DNA of 64,000 nt from an uncultured Alphaproteobacteria bacterium. Lineage in GTDB: Bacteria > Pseudomonadota > Alphaproteobacteria > HIMB59. Each line of letters opens with the position of its first letter. Position 1 is the first letter of the stretch. The notes below the pieces were generated by a model. It saw nothing but the letters and a program-made list of their open reading frames with translations, did no database searches and had not been told where the DNA came from. Location of the stretch: positions 1-64,000 of the forward strand of contig CACABO010000005.1 of NCBI GenBank assembly GCA_902530745.1. Direction: 5' to 3'. Position numbers and translations under genes: made by a program. Shown one piece after another: positions 52,673-60,455 of this stretch.

Positions 52673-52857
52673 GATTTTGTAAGTAAAAAGTATAAGCTTA
52701 GAAATATTAAAAATATTGATACAGATAAGCCCAATTTAAAAGCTTTATCTATAATAGAATATTCCTTTTTACCAACATACCTCTTTTTAATGATGTAAAT
52801 AGCTGCTGTAAAAATCGAAAAAAACCAAAATGTATTTATCACTAATTCTATGTTCAT
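52669..52857 (-). CDS. small membrane protein, hypothetical
   Basis: A 62-residue protein with two hydrophobic segments (LVINTFWFFSIFTAAIYII and LGLSVSIFLIFLSLYFLL) and a basic loop (KKRYVGKKEY) between them. It overlaps the upstream gene by 4 bp (ATGA), a sign of real coding and coupling, and converges by 4 bp on the small gene at 52397-52672. No family known. Confidence 0.5.
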   Translation of the reverse strand: MNIELVINTFWFFSIFTAAIYIIKKRYVGKKEYSIIDKAFKLGLSVSIFLIFLSLYFLLTKS

Positions 52858-53195
52858 GTGCTCTTGTATGAATTTCTCTCTAAATATTTTTCACCGTTCT
52901 CAGACAAATACCAAAGATATCGCTTTTCATTATTTTGATCATCTTCGCACATAATTTTATTTGCTAGATTCATTCTTATAAGTTTTGCCCCTGTATCACT
53001 CACAATATTGAAATTTAATCCTGTTAAAAATGAAATTTCATCCAAGTCAAAAGCATTAATCACGTTTTTTGAAATTAAAGACTTATCATTTATCTGTTTA
53101 CCTGGTGTTTTTATTGTGACATGTCTTTTGCATGTTTTTTTCTGGAGACACTTCATAAATATGTAATCTTGAGTTTCAATATCATCACTATTCAT
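52854..53195 (-). CDS. hypothetical protein, possibly winged-helix
   Basis: A 113-residue basic protein. The C-terminal half (FDLDEISFLTGLNFNIVSDT, then GAKLIRMNLANKIM and RYLWYLSENGEKYLERN) has the helix-helix-strand rhythm of MarR-like winged helices. The N-terminal half has paired Cys (CLQKKTCKRH). If it is DNA-binding, it would be the only candidate regulator visible in the window. It is 9 bp downstream of a small membrane protein gene and overlaps the next gene by 4 bp. Confidence 0.5.
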   Translation of the reverse strand: MNSDDIETQDYIFMKCLQKKTCKRHVTIKTPGKQINDKSLISKNVINAFDLDEISFLTGLNFNIVSDTGAKLIRMNLANKIMCEDDQNNEKRYLWYLSENGEKYLERNSYKST

Positions 53196-53204
53196 AAGTT
53201 TTGA

Positions 53205-53414
53205 TTATTTAAACCAATCACTATAAACGCTAATTAAAACTAGTGAGAAAGTCCCGTACCCTAAAACGATTATAATGAAATATTTTATATATATTCTTTT
53301 GGAACTAACATTTTTTGTTAATTTACCAAATCTTTTTTGAGTATAGATAAAAGCTGCCCATAGTAAAATCGCAAAGCCGTATGATGATAATAATACTTTA
53401 ATTACTTCTGACAT
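53205..53414 (-). CDS. small membrane protein, hypothetical
   Basis: A 69-residue protein with two predicted helices (VLLSSYGFAILLWAAFIYT and YFIIIVLGYGTFSLVLISVY) and a basic central loop. Its start codon abuts the stop of the 217-residue protein upstream, so the two are probably translated together. No family recognised. Confidence 0.5.
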   Translation of the reverse strand: MSEVIKVLLSSYGFAILLWAAFIYTQKRFGKLTKNVSSKRIYIKYFIIIVLGYGTFSLVLISVYSDWFK

Positions 53415-54068
53415 TTAAAAAGACAATGATCCTGACAATAAGTTTTCATTTAAGGGGCCTAAATTTTTAGGGTAGGTTAGTATACCATCAGATATATATT
53501 TATCATCAAATTGTGACACACACCAAGATAGCGAAGCTGGTTTGGGTACCAGAGTTTTATTATCTCTAATAGAGTAAAGTAAATTATCTCTAACAGCTAA
53601 GTCACCCATATATACTAAATAAGCAACTTTTGTCCGCCTTGTAATAAAGTTACTTTCGCCTTGGTTGAGACTTTTAGGAGGATTGTAGATCACTGGCTTT
53701 TTTTTGACATACTCATCTTTAAGTCTCTTTATTAGCCAATTTCTCATTATTTTTCTGACCGCATGATAAGCTGCAAATTGGGGTTTAATTAAATATGTAG
53801 TTTGGTGCCCAATATTCAAAATTGTATTATTTTCAGAAAACTTGTAAGAGTAGCCGTCTTTATATCTTTGATGAAACTTTGAGAATTCTTTAGCCCAAGT
53901 TACTCCCTCAATTACCCTATCTTTAGTTTGAGAGGTGTACTTTTCTCTTGTTGAGGTGTCATGTAAAACTACATCCCGGAAAAAAGATAAGTAATCTAAC
54001 TCATCTTTAAATTTTTCCTTATGAATTTGTTTTAATTCTTCCCAAGGTTTGATTTTTATATCTTGCAC
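53415..54068 (-). CDS. hypothetical protein
   Basis: A 217-residue soluble, basic protein without signal peptide or membrane helix. It contains aromatic-rich stretches (YLSFFRDVVLHDTSTREKY, HQTTYLIKPQFAAYHAVRK) and a central RRTKVAYLVYMGDLAVRDN. I recognise no domain. It is the first gene of a run of four small leftward genes and lies directly downstream of the 307-bp extremely AT-rich gap, which may hold its promoter. Confidence 0.6.
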   Translation of the reverse strand: MQDIKIKPWEELKQIHKEKFKDELDYLSFFRDVVLHDTSTREKYTSQTKDRVIEGVTWAKEFSKFHQRYKDGYSYKFSENNTILNIGHQTTYLIKPQFAAYHAVRKIMRNWLIKRLKDEYVKKKPVIYNPPKSLNQGESNFITRRTKVAYLVYMGDLAVRDNLLYSIRDNKTLVPKPASLSWCVSQFDDKYISDGILTYPKNLGPLNENLLSGSLSF

Positions 54069-54375
54069 TTCTCTGAACTTATATTATTTTTAATTTATAC
54101 ACAAATTATTAAATAATTTATGTGTAATTTATGAAAAAAATAGAAAAAATATCAATAAAATCAAGAATTTTTCAATAAAGTCGAAAAATTAGGAAAAATT
54201 TTTAATTTAAGGTAAATTTAAAAAAAATCATGATTAATTTTTTTAAATCCTTGTTTTCCATTTTGAGGTTTTTTTTGTGATTATTAAAAATTTTATTACA
54301 CTAAATTTTATTAATTATGTGTGTAAATTACAAATTTAAAAAAATACCACATTTACATGTAAATTTTTAATTTTT
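54069..54375. other. 307-bp extremely AT-rich noncoding gap with inverted repeats
   Basis: No convincing frame is present. The gap holds TTATACACA at 54095-54103 (one mismatch to the DnaA box TTATCCACA). Next to it is a hairpin AAATTATT-A-AATAATTT flanked by ACAC and TGTGT. There is a reverse TTACACACA at 54318-54326, many A/T runs, and the palindrome at 54351-54364. It could be regulatory DNA for the leftward gene at 53415-54068, a nucleoid-binding or DNA-unwinding region, or a decayed gene. An origin role is possible but not supported by neighbouring genes. Confidence 0.45.
54351..54364. repeat. 14-nt perfect palindrome
   Basis: ATTTACATGTAAAT is a perfect palindrome at the downstream end of the cupin gene and edge of the AT-rich gap. 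It resembles the half-site spacing of helix-turn-helix operators. With TTTTTAATTTTTTC following, it is too short to act as a strong terminator stem, but it could act with the T run. Confidence 0.4.
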
Positions 54376-54783
54376 TCAGAGATAACCCCTAAATTTACTA
54401 GGTTTCCAATTTTTGGGAGCAATTTCTAAATCCTCAAATTCAAAAGCTGGAGCAACTGTGCAACCAATTAAACTAAATAATCCAGTCGACTCTAAAGAAA
54501 ACCATATATTACTTTCGACGCTATAAATGTATCTATCTTTAGATCCTATTTCAATTATTTCACATTCTTCACCATTTTTCGATGTATATATTCTCAAAGG
54601 ACTACCAGTATAAAAGTGTATTGTTTCGTTTTTTTTAATGCGATGCCAATGAGAATATTGCCCTTTTTCTAACAAATAGTATATGTGACTAACATCGTTA
54701 TTTTTGTAAACTTCGACGTAATGGCCGCCCTCAGGATGAGGTATCATTTTATGGCTTTTTATTAGATATTTAATTGCGTCCAT
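54376..54783 (-). CDS. cupin domain-containing protein (DUF985/cupin_5)
   Basis: A 135-residue single-domain cupin. Diagnostic family segments are MIPHPEGGHYVEVY at the N-terminus, SHWHRIKKNETIHFYTGSPL in the core with the metal-site His residues, and LIGCTVAPAFEFEDLEIA near the C-terminus. Members bind a metal or sugar-like ligand, but no reaction is established. It stands alone, leftward, with the AT-rich gap behind it. Confidence 0.88.
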   Translation of the reverse strand: MDAIKYLIKSHKMIPHPEGGHYVEVYKNNDVSHIYYLLEKGQYSHWHRIKKNETIHFYTGSPLRIYTSKNGEECEIIEIGSKDRYIYSVESNIWFSLESTGLFSLIGCTVAPAFEFEDLEIAPKNWKPSKFRGYL

Positions 54784-54921
54784 CTAAATTAAAAGTACAT
54801 TTTTATTTTATGCATACAAAATATAAATTTATTTAATTAAAAATACTGAATTTATTGATTATTTCCTATTTTTAGGAATCAATTCCATTTTTCATCTAAA
54901 AATGTATGATTACAGTAAAAT

Positions 54922-55107
54922 ATGGCGATGGAAAATTTACAAACAATATCTTGTCCAAAGTGTGACTTATCCGTATCTTCTATTTGTTCAAAGTGTAACA
55001 AAGAAGTAGAGGTATCTCAATTAGCTGATGGCTGTGTAGTTCAAATCACTAAATGTGTTGAGTGCACAAATACACCAGTTATCAAAGATGTCTGCGTAGA
55101 AAACTAG
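54922..55107 (+). CDS. small Cys-rich (zinc-ribbon-like) protein
   Basis: A 61-residue protein with eight Cys: C11, C14, C22, C25, C38, C45, C48 and C58. CPKC and CSKC pairs near the N-terminus and CVEC near the C-terminus suggest two small metal-binding knuckles. The remaining sequence (VEVSQLADGCVVQITKC) is strand-like. No known family recognised. The regular Cys spacing makes coding likely despite the small size. Confidence 0.65.
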   Translation: MAMENLQTISCPKCDLSVSSICSKCNKEVEVSQLADGCVVQITKCVECTNTPVIKDVCVEN

Positions 55108-55198
55108 TTCTCACTTAACCGACATTAATTACTAAATTATTCTTTTAAGATCCAAAGATTACTTTGAGACTAAAAAGTAATATTGGAGAATTATTTTA

Positions 55199-55390
55199 AT
55201 GAAAATACTAAAAATATTGGATAAGACCGAGCTGATACTTGTAGATTTAGAAGTGAACCTAGGAAAAGAAGTTAGGAACGCCCCAACTTTATGTGTCAGA
55301 TATAAAGGTAAAATTATACCCTTAAACACCGCACATGATGGTAGACCTATATTAATGAATGAAGAAAACGCCATTCCAATTCAAAATTAA
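55199..55390 (+). CDS. small hypothetical protein
   Basis: A 63-residue protein with a strand-rich pattern (MKILKILDKTELILVDLEVN, then TLCVRYKGKIIPLNTAHDG). The frame starts with an ATG after GGAGAATTATTTTA. No membrane segment or family recognised. The spacing to the next small frame at 55397 is only six bases. Confidence 0.5.
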   Translation: MKILKILDKTELILVDLEVNLGKEVRNAPTLCVRYKGKIIPLNTAHDGRPILMNEENAIPIQN

Positions 55391-55396
55391 AATTAG

Positions 55397-55483
55397 ATGT
55401 TTACTGGTACGCTTTGGGTAGATTTAACAATCTCTCTTATACTACTAGCTACTTTTTTTATGTGGATAATGAGAGGGGATTAA
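55397..55483 (+). CDS. possible 28-residue transmembrane micropeptide
   Basis: An ATG at 55397 opens a frame of 28 codons with one hydrophobic span (LTISLILLATFFMWIM) and charged residues at its ends (MRGD), ending in TAA at 55481-55483. It lies 6 bp after the preceding small gene and overlaps the upstream extension of the next gene in another frame. Single-helix micropeptides look like this, but proof needs conservation. Confidence 0.35.
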   Translation: MFTGTLWVDLTISLILLATFFMWIMRGD

Positions 55484-55500
55484 ATAAGATTAACTCCTTA

Positions 55501-55788
55501 ATGGAGATATTAAACAATAAAGAGGAAGTAAGAGAAAAACTCAAAAACAACCCCTTACAAGCTGCCCATTTACTCAGACTCAATGGATATGGTTCTATTA
55601 AATACGAGTGTGCCTGTGGTGAAACACATGATGCTAATGGTAAAGATGTAAGTTGTAAAGGATCTGCTAAACCTTTTAAAGCTCTTCTTAAATGTTCAAA
55701 CAATTTTGTAACGATGATAAAAATTGAGGGTTTCTTTCGAAAAAAAGCTATCTCAGAGTATGGATTTAAAGCAAGCATAATGGATTAA
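55501..55788 (+). CDS. hypothetical protein with Cys pair
   Basis: The 95-residue protein from the ATG at 55501 has a helical N-terminus (MEILNNKEEVREKLKNNPL, then QAAHLLRLNGYG). A compact Cys segment follows (YECACGETHDANGKDVSC) and then KCSNNFVTMIKIEGFFRKK. A TTG at 55414 would extend it by 29 residues, but those read as shifted sequence of the micropeptide at 55397-55483. CACG plus a later Cys suggests a metal site. No family recognised. Confidence 0.55.
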   Translation: MEILNNKEEVREKLKNNPLQAAHLLRLNGYGSIKYECACGETHDANGKDVSCKGSAKPFKALLKCSNNFVTMIKIEGFFRKKAISEYGFKASIMD

Positions 55789-55791
55789 ATT

Positions 55792-56184
55792 ATGAGGTTT
55801 TTTTTTATATTGTTTTTTATTCCAACTTTATCTTTCGGCCAGAGTATAAAATTAGCTTGTCAAGAAACATCTCTTATTGATTACTCAAAAGTACAAATTA
55901 TTGAATTTAAAAATGAGGATATAAATGAATTTGAATACTCATTTGACCAAAATCTCTTTGTTCTAAAGGAGAGATTTCAAGATTTACAATATGAGTACAT
56001 GGGGGAAGATGACGTAAGCTATCATTTTAGAGTTGAAACAGACTTCTCATTTAATACTCTTATCCTTTATAAAAAAATCCTTAGATATGAGAGAAACATA
56101 TTTTATCCTGATACTGTAAATTTGAAAAAAACTTATTACGGGGATTGCAATAAATCAGATAGTTTTTTTGCTGCTTTGAAATAG
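55792..56184 (+). CDS. exported hypothetical protein
   Basis: A 130-residue protein starting at an ATG 3 bp after the previous stop. The N-terminus is a signal peptide (MRFFFILFFIPTLSFGQS, cleavage probably near Gly-Gln). The mature part contains a Cys in LACQETS and a second near the C-terminus (YGDCNKSD), so one disulfide is possible. It should be periplasmic. No family recognised. Its A/T-rich codon use matches the neighbours. Confidence 0.6.
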   Translation: MRFFFILFFIPTLSFGQSIKLACQETSLIDYSKVQIIEFKNEDINEFEYSFDQNLFVLKERFQDLQYEYMGEDDVSYHFRVETDFSFNTLILYKKILRYERNIFYPDTVNLKKTYYGDCNKSDSFFAALK

Positions 56185-56273
56185 AATACAGAAAAATCCT
56201 CTTTTATTAATTTTTTAGGTAATACATTTTCACGAACTAGACTTAAATAACATTTTTTGTATAGTTTTCGTAT

Positions 56274-56480
56274 ATGTCCGATGTTTATAGTCTAATGAAA
56301 TATTTAACACCCTATGAATTAGATCATATTAAGTTCTTGGCACATAATGACGAGATACCATACCAAATAATAAATTCGCAATATAATATTGATAAAAATG
56401 ATGTAAAGAACTTGATGAGATTTATGTTAAATGACCAAGACTATTTGAAATGGAAAAAAATTTATAACAAAACGCATTAA
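56274..56480 (+). CDS. small helical protein, possibly DUF2805-like
   Basis: A 68-residue protein. The segment YQIINSQYNIDKNDVKNLMR followed by DYLKWKKIY resembles the DUF2805 type of short helix-turn-helix protein (a loose pattern of Q-Y/F, I-x-x-x-x-V, LMR and W). The start region MSDVYSLMKYLTPYELDH is helical. No enzymatic signature. The family suggestion is tentative. Confidence 0.5.
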   Translation: MSDVYSLMKYLTPYELDHIKFLAHNDEIPYQIINSQYNIDKNDVKNLMRFMLNDQDYLKWKKIYNKTH

Positions 56481-56515
56481 GGAACTTCCTAATCTTTATT
56501 ATTCACAATCTTTAT

Positions 56516-57496
56516 TTAATTTTTTAGTCTCATTTCACTGAAATGCTGAGCTAATATCTTACCAGATAACCAAGCATCTTGCATACTTGGACCTTCACAC
56601 CAATCCCCAAAAGCATATAGACGCTGATCTATGGACTCAATGAATCTTTTAGAATTTTGATCTCTTAGACTTTTCTTTGTATAAGAATATCTCCATCTAT
56701 GTGACTTCTTAAAAACAGCATCAGCTTTTGATTGAAAAGACTTTTTCATTTGATTGACCACATAGTCCTCTAAAACATAATTTTCTATGTTGTAATACTC
56801 TTTTGTCCAATCAGCTCTCATATTTACAACCCAGCACTCTTCATTAAAAAATTCGTGTTTAAAATTTTGATTCATTAAGAAACTAATTTCAGGTGTTAAG
56901 TGATATCCAAATTGAAACGGAGCTCCCAATCTTTGATTAAATGCAATCATGACTGTCCAAATGGAGTCAAACTCTATTTCAGGAATATCGCTATAATCTA
57001 TAAATTGATCTAACAATTTTTTTGATTGTTCAAAGGGCATGCTACAAAAAACATAATCATAAGGTCCAAATTTCTCATCTGCTGCGATTAAGAAATATTC
57101 ACTATTATGGCTTTCAATGTTGGTTATTTGTTTTGAAAAATGCGTAGGGTAGTGGAGTGATTTATGTATCTTTATAGGGATTGATTCATTTCCATCTTTA
57201 CCAACAATGACCTCTTTATCTTCAATTGGAGAATTTTGTGAGATATTTGAACAAAATTGACCTTTTAAAATTTTAATAGCGTCAATTTTTTTTAAAAATT
57301 CATTTAAGCCAATAACCCCATGATCTAATTTCAAATAATGAGCACCATGATCAAAAGCATATTGCTCATGTTTTCTTGTGCTTATTCTTCCGCCTGGTTT
57401 CCATGATTTCTCAAAGAATGTAATATCAAGCGCAGGCAAGTGGTAAGCTAAAGAAAGCGCACTAAGCCCAGTTCCAATGACTGCAATTTTTTTCAA
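56516..57496 (-). CDS. NAD(P)/FAD-dependent amine-oxidase-type oxidoreductase (renalase-like)
   Basis: The 326-residue flavoprotein begins with the dinucleotide-binding VIGTGLSALSLAYHL and continues with FFEKSWKPGGRISTRK, the amine-oxidase/renalase FAD motif. The C-terminal FAD contact is YAFGDWCEGPSMQDAWLSGK. Bacterial renalase-like proteins are often oxidases of dihydronicotinamide isomers; the exact substrate here is unknown. It starts 5 bp after the PsiE gene in a leftward set that includes ung, and shows no damage. Confidence 0.83.
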   Translation of the reverse strand: MKKIAVIGTGLSALSLAYHLPALDITFFEKSWKPGGRISTRKHEQYAFDHGAHYLKLDHGVIGLNEFLKKIDAIKILKGQFCSNISQNSPIEDKEVIVGKDGNESIPIKIHKSLHYPTHFSKQITNIESHNSEYFLIAADEKFGPYDYVFCSMPFEQSKKLLDQFIDYSDIPEIEFDSIWTVMIAFNQRLGAPFQFGYHLTPEISFLMNQNFKHEFFNEECWVVNMRADWTKEYYNIENYVLEDYVVNQMKKSFQSKADAVFKKSHRWRYSYTKKSLRDQNSKRFIESIDQRLYAFGDWCEGPSMQDAWLSGKILAQHFSEMRLKN

Positions 57497-57501
57497 TTTT
57501 A

Positions 57502-57924
57502 TTACTTTTTTGTGCTTCTAGGTTTAATTTCATCAACATCTTCAATAGGACGAAGTATTGGGACATACCTAAGTCGAAGAATGATGACCGCAATCGCAAC
57601 TAAGACTATTGCTCCTGCTTCGTACAGAAGAAGCTCTGGGTTTGAGTCTTTACCTTGAAGTATAATAAGACGAGATAAAGCGGTAATAGCAATAAATAAG
57701 GGATATGTCATTCTTACACGATTGGAAACATAGTAGACTCGAACCATCCCAATAACTTCAACATAGATAAATAAGAGAAGTAGATCAGCTAACTCTACAT
57801 ACTGAACTTCTATCATTCTCATTATCTCAAACATAATGGCCGTAATAGTAGCTACTAATATTATTGCAATAACTGCTTTTTCAATAAACCCTACGAGATT
57901 TTCAACATCAGTCTTCATTACCAT
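57502..57924 (-). CDS. phosphate-starvation-inducible PsiE family membrane protein
   Basis: A 140-residue protein with four membrane helices (AVIAILVATITAIMFEIM type, then LLLLFIYVEVIGMVRVYYV, FIAITALSRLIIL and AIVLVAIAVIILRL). The EVIGMVRVY segment with the conserved Glu and Arg matches the PsiE family. Function unknown in this group. It overlaps ung by 7 bp, so it is translated from the same message. Confidence 0.85.
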   Translation of the reverse strand: MVMKTDVENLVGFIEKAVIAIILVATITAIMFEIMRMIEVQYVELADLLLLFIYVEVIGMVRVYYVSNRVRMTYPLFIAITALSRLIILQGKDSNPELLLYEAGAIVLVAIAVIILRLRYVPILRPIEDVDEIKPRSTKK

Positions 57925-58595
57925 TCAACCATATCAATTTGTTTTGATTTTAGAAAGGTATTTGTCTTAGAAAAAGGCTTACTCCCAAAAAAACCGCGGT
58001 GAGCCGATAATGGGGAAGGGTGCGGTGCTGATAAAATAAGATGTTTATTCGAATCAATTATCTCTTTCTTTGATTGAGCAAACGAACCCCATAATATGAA
58101 AACAATATTTTCTAATTCATTACTAATCACTGAGATAACTTTGTCTGTAAAAATATCCCAACCAAACTTTTGATGTGAGAGGGGTTTTGATTTTTCTACT
58201 GTAAGAGTTGTGTTTAAAAGAAATACTCCCTGCTTAGCCCACTTATCTAAATTACCATTGTTGTAATTCACCTCTTTTTTTAAGTCATCTTGAAGTTCTT
58301 TATAAATATTCAACAGTGAGGGCGGTGGTTTTATATTTTCTGGTACAGAAAAACTGAGCCCATGAGCTTGGCCAGGTCCATGGTAAGGATCTTGACCTAA
58401 TATCACTACCTTCACCTTGTCTAAAGGAGTTAAATTAAATGCATTAAAAATTTGTTTTCCTGGAGGATAAAAAATAATTTTATTTTTTTTTAATTCTAAA
58501 AGTTTGCTTTTGAGTTTAATCATATAATCTTGATTAAATTCCTCTTTTAAATGTTCAAGCCAAGTATCAGGAAGTTGAATGGTAGATTTTTCCAT
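57918..58595 (-). CDS. ung: uracil-DNA glycosylase
   Basis: A 225-residue family 1 uracil-DNA glycosylase. The water-activating motif GQDPYHG is at 67-73 with Asp69. The minor-groove loop HPSPLSAHRGF begins with His192, and LNTTLTVE and WGSFAQ also fit. It removes uracil from DNA. It sits between the PsiE gene and a small unknown gene in an operon running leftward. All key residues are present. Confidence 0.96.
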   Translation of the reverse strand: MEKSTIQLPDTWLEHLKEEFNQDYMIKLKSKLLELKKNKIIFYPPGKQIFNAFNLTPLDKVKVVILGQDPYHGPGQAHGLSFSVPENIKPPPSLLNIYKELQDDLKKEVNYNNGNLDKWAKQGVFLLNTTLTVEKSKPLSHQKFGWDIFTDKVISVISNELENIVFILWGSFAQSKKEIIDSNKHLILSAPHPSPLSAHRGFFGSKPFSKTNTFLKSKQIDMVEW

Positions 58596-58606
58596 TCAGA
58601 TTTTAG

Positions 58607-58879
58607 TTAATTTAAAGTTGCGTCTTTACTTCTGCCGTATTTTTCAAGCTTGTAAATAATCTTTTCCTTAAGTTCATGATTTTCTTCTAAAGCCATTACT
58701 AAGGCTTGTGTATAGAAAAAACATGCTGCTTCAATATCAGCCTTATCTTCGAAGTAATTTGCTGCTTCATAGTAGAGAGAACATACTTTGTCCATTTGCT
58801 TTTTTTGAAAAGCATCAGCAATATCGCTATCTAATTGAAAAGTGTCTTTCATAAGTATTCTGAAACTAGCACATTTCAT
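58607..58879 (-). CDS. small helical hypothetical protein (TPR-like)
   Basis: A 90-residue, mainly helical protein. Repeated helices such as VCSLYYEAANYFEDKADIEA and ACFFYTQALVMALEENHELK have tetratricopeptide-like spacing (A/Y/F pattern), so a single TPR hairpin and partner binding are plausible. An ATG at 58852 would shorten it by nine residues. It lies between gloB and ung and ends 11 bp before ung. Confidence 0.6.
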   Translation of the reverse strand: MKCASFRILMKDTFQLDSDIADAFQKKQMDKVCSLYYEAANYFEDKADIEAACFFYTQALVMALEENHELKEKIIYKLEKYGRSKDATLN

Positions 58880-58905
58880 TAAAACACCAAGATTAAAATA
58901 ATTTT

Positions 58906-59667
58906 CTAGAAATTATCCTTTGCAGAGCGCATTTTAGCAAATACCTTTGTTGCATCTTGCGTGTCAAAAAATTTCATAAATTGATCTGTGTCACATCTCA
59001 AAAATGGATTACAGAGCAATTGGTCTGAGAGAGTTGTTGGAATTGTTGGTCGATGCTCTTTTTCTTGGTGTGAGGCCCATTTATAATATTCATTAAGCTT
59101 TTCATTATCAGGGTCTATGTTTAGGGCAAATTTTAAATTAGCCATCGTATATTCATGCCCACAATATACTTTTGTATCTTCAGGTAATTGTTTTAACTTA
59201 GACAAACTGTTCCAAAAAACTTCAGGATTTCCCTCAAACATTCTTCCACATCCAATGCTAAATAGAGTATCCCCAGAAAATAAAATATTATGTTTTAGCA
59301 TAAAATAATTTATGTGTTGAAGTGTATGCCCAGGAGTATGTATGACTTTATATTCATTTCCATGTATTTCAAAAATTTCCTGATCTTCAACTTCTTTATC
59401 TGGTTTTGGTATTTTGGAGTCATATTTGTACCCTATGACTAAAGATTTAAATCTTGATTTAATTTCATCAACAGCACTAATGTGATCATCGTGATGATGT
59501 GTAATGATTATGTGAGAAGCACTGCAATCATTTAGCTCAAGTATCGTCAAACACATATCTAGATCTGAGGGATCAACTAGCACTCCTTTTGTTTCATGAG
59601 GATTTTTAATTAAATATCCATAGTTATCATCTAATTGGGGAAACAAATACACATTAGGTTTTTGCAT
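58906..59667 (-). CDS. gloB: hydroxyacylglutathione hydrolase (glyoxalase II)
   Basis: A 253-residue MBL-fold thioesterase. The binuclear metal motif THHHDDH is at 56-62, HTPGHTLQH, FSGDTLFSIGCGRMFEG and YCGHEYT follow, and the C-terminal substrate domain contains RPTIPTTLSDQLLCNPFLR. It releases glutathione and lactate from S-lactoylglutathione. It is divergent from a methyltransferase gene, a frequent alphaproteobacterial arrangement. Confidence 0.94.
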   Translation of the reverse strand: MQKPNVYLFPQLDDNYGYLIKNPHETKGVLVDPSDLDMCLTILELNDCSASHIIITHHHDDHISAVDEIKSRFKSLVIGYKYDSKIPKPDKEVEDQEIFEIHGNEYKVIHTPGHTLQHINYFMLKHNILFSGDTLFSIGCGRMFEGNPEVFWNSLSKLKQLPEDTKVYCGHEYTMANLKFALNIDPDNEKLNEYYKWASHQEKEHRPTIPTTLSDQLLCNPFLRCDTDQFMKFFDTQDATKVFAKMRSAKDNF

Positions 59668-59707
59668 AAGAAATAGAATGTTATGTAAATCTCGTTAAAA
59701 TACAACT

Positions 59708-60415
59708 ATGGATATCAACGCATCCGATATTTATAGTTTTTATAATTCAAGACTAGGCACTATTGTTAAACGCAACATACGTCATCAATTAAACACCCAT
59801 TTAAATTCTGTAAATGATAGTGTTATTTGTGGATATGGTTATACAAACCCTTTTCTTTCTTTTCTCAGTAAGCAAAATAAAAATTTACAAATATCCTCTA
59901 TGCAGCCAGAATTTTTAGATGGTAATGTCAAAGAGAAATACGATTTCGAACACCAAATAATAAATGAATATTTCTTACCTTTGGATCCAAGTTCAGTAGA
60001 TGTGGTAATATCCACTCATTTACTTGAGTTCGTTGATAAGCCCCAGAGTAGTATCGAAGAAATATGGAGAATACTTAAGCCAAACGGGTTATTTTTATCG
60101 ATTATTCCCAGAAGGTCAGGTATATGGACTCGGTATGATAACAATCCTTTTGGTTTTGGTAGATCTTACTCAAACAAGCAATTTAAATCACTAATACAGG
60201 ACTTTTTGGTTCTTGATTATAGAAAAACATTTTTACACTTTCCTCCATGGAGTCATTATTTAAATTACAAATCACATCGAACAATTGAAAAAATAGGTAA
60301 ATTATTTTTTCCTTATATGGGAGGACTAATGATTTGCGTATGTAAAAAGATTGTTTACGCAAAGAGTTCAAAAAAACAAAAAAAAATACCTATTAAAAAT
60401 TTTGTGCCGACTTAA
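59708..60415 (+). CDS. class I SAM-dependent methyltransferase
   Basis: A 235-residue protein of the methyltransferase type 11 group. Motif I is degenerate (SVICGYGYTNPFLSFLS), the acidic-loop follows as SMQPEF, DVVISTHLLEFVDKPQSSIE is motif IV, and EIWRILKPNGLFLSIIP is post-motif. The C-terminus holds a membrane-touching YMGGLMICVCKK and a basic tail. The target substrate is unknown. It is divergent from gloB, with 40 bp between. Confidence 0.82.
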   Translation: MDINASDIYSFYNSRLGTIVKRNIRHQLNTHLNSVNDSVICGYGYTNPFLSFLSKQNKNLQISSMQPEFLDGNVKEKYDFEHQIINEYFLPLDPSSVDVVISTHLLEFVDKPQSSIEEIWRILKPNGLFLSIIPRRSGIWTRYDNNPFGFGRSYSNKQFKSLIQDFLVLDYRKTFLHFPPWSHYLNYKSHRTIEKIGKLFFPYMGGLMICVCKKIVYAKSSKKQKKIPIKNFVPT

Positions 60416-60455
60416 TATTAATTTATATTGAGATTTTAAATTATAGGATAAATTT

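Noticed and set aside
54069-54375. Declaring the gap the chromosomal origin
   Set aside because: Only degenerate DnaA-box-like motifs are present and no typical origin neighbour genes (dnaA, dnaN, hemE, parB, gidA) are near.
51936-56500. tRNA-Ala as an attachment site for an integrated island carrying the small orphan genes
   Set aside because: The orphan genes lie on the tRNA's 5' side, no integrase is present, and I see no direct repeat of the tRNA 3' end.
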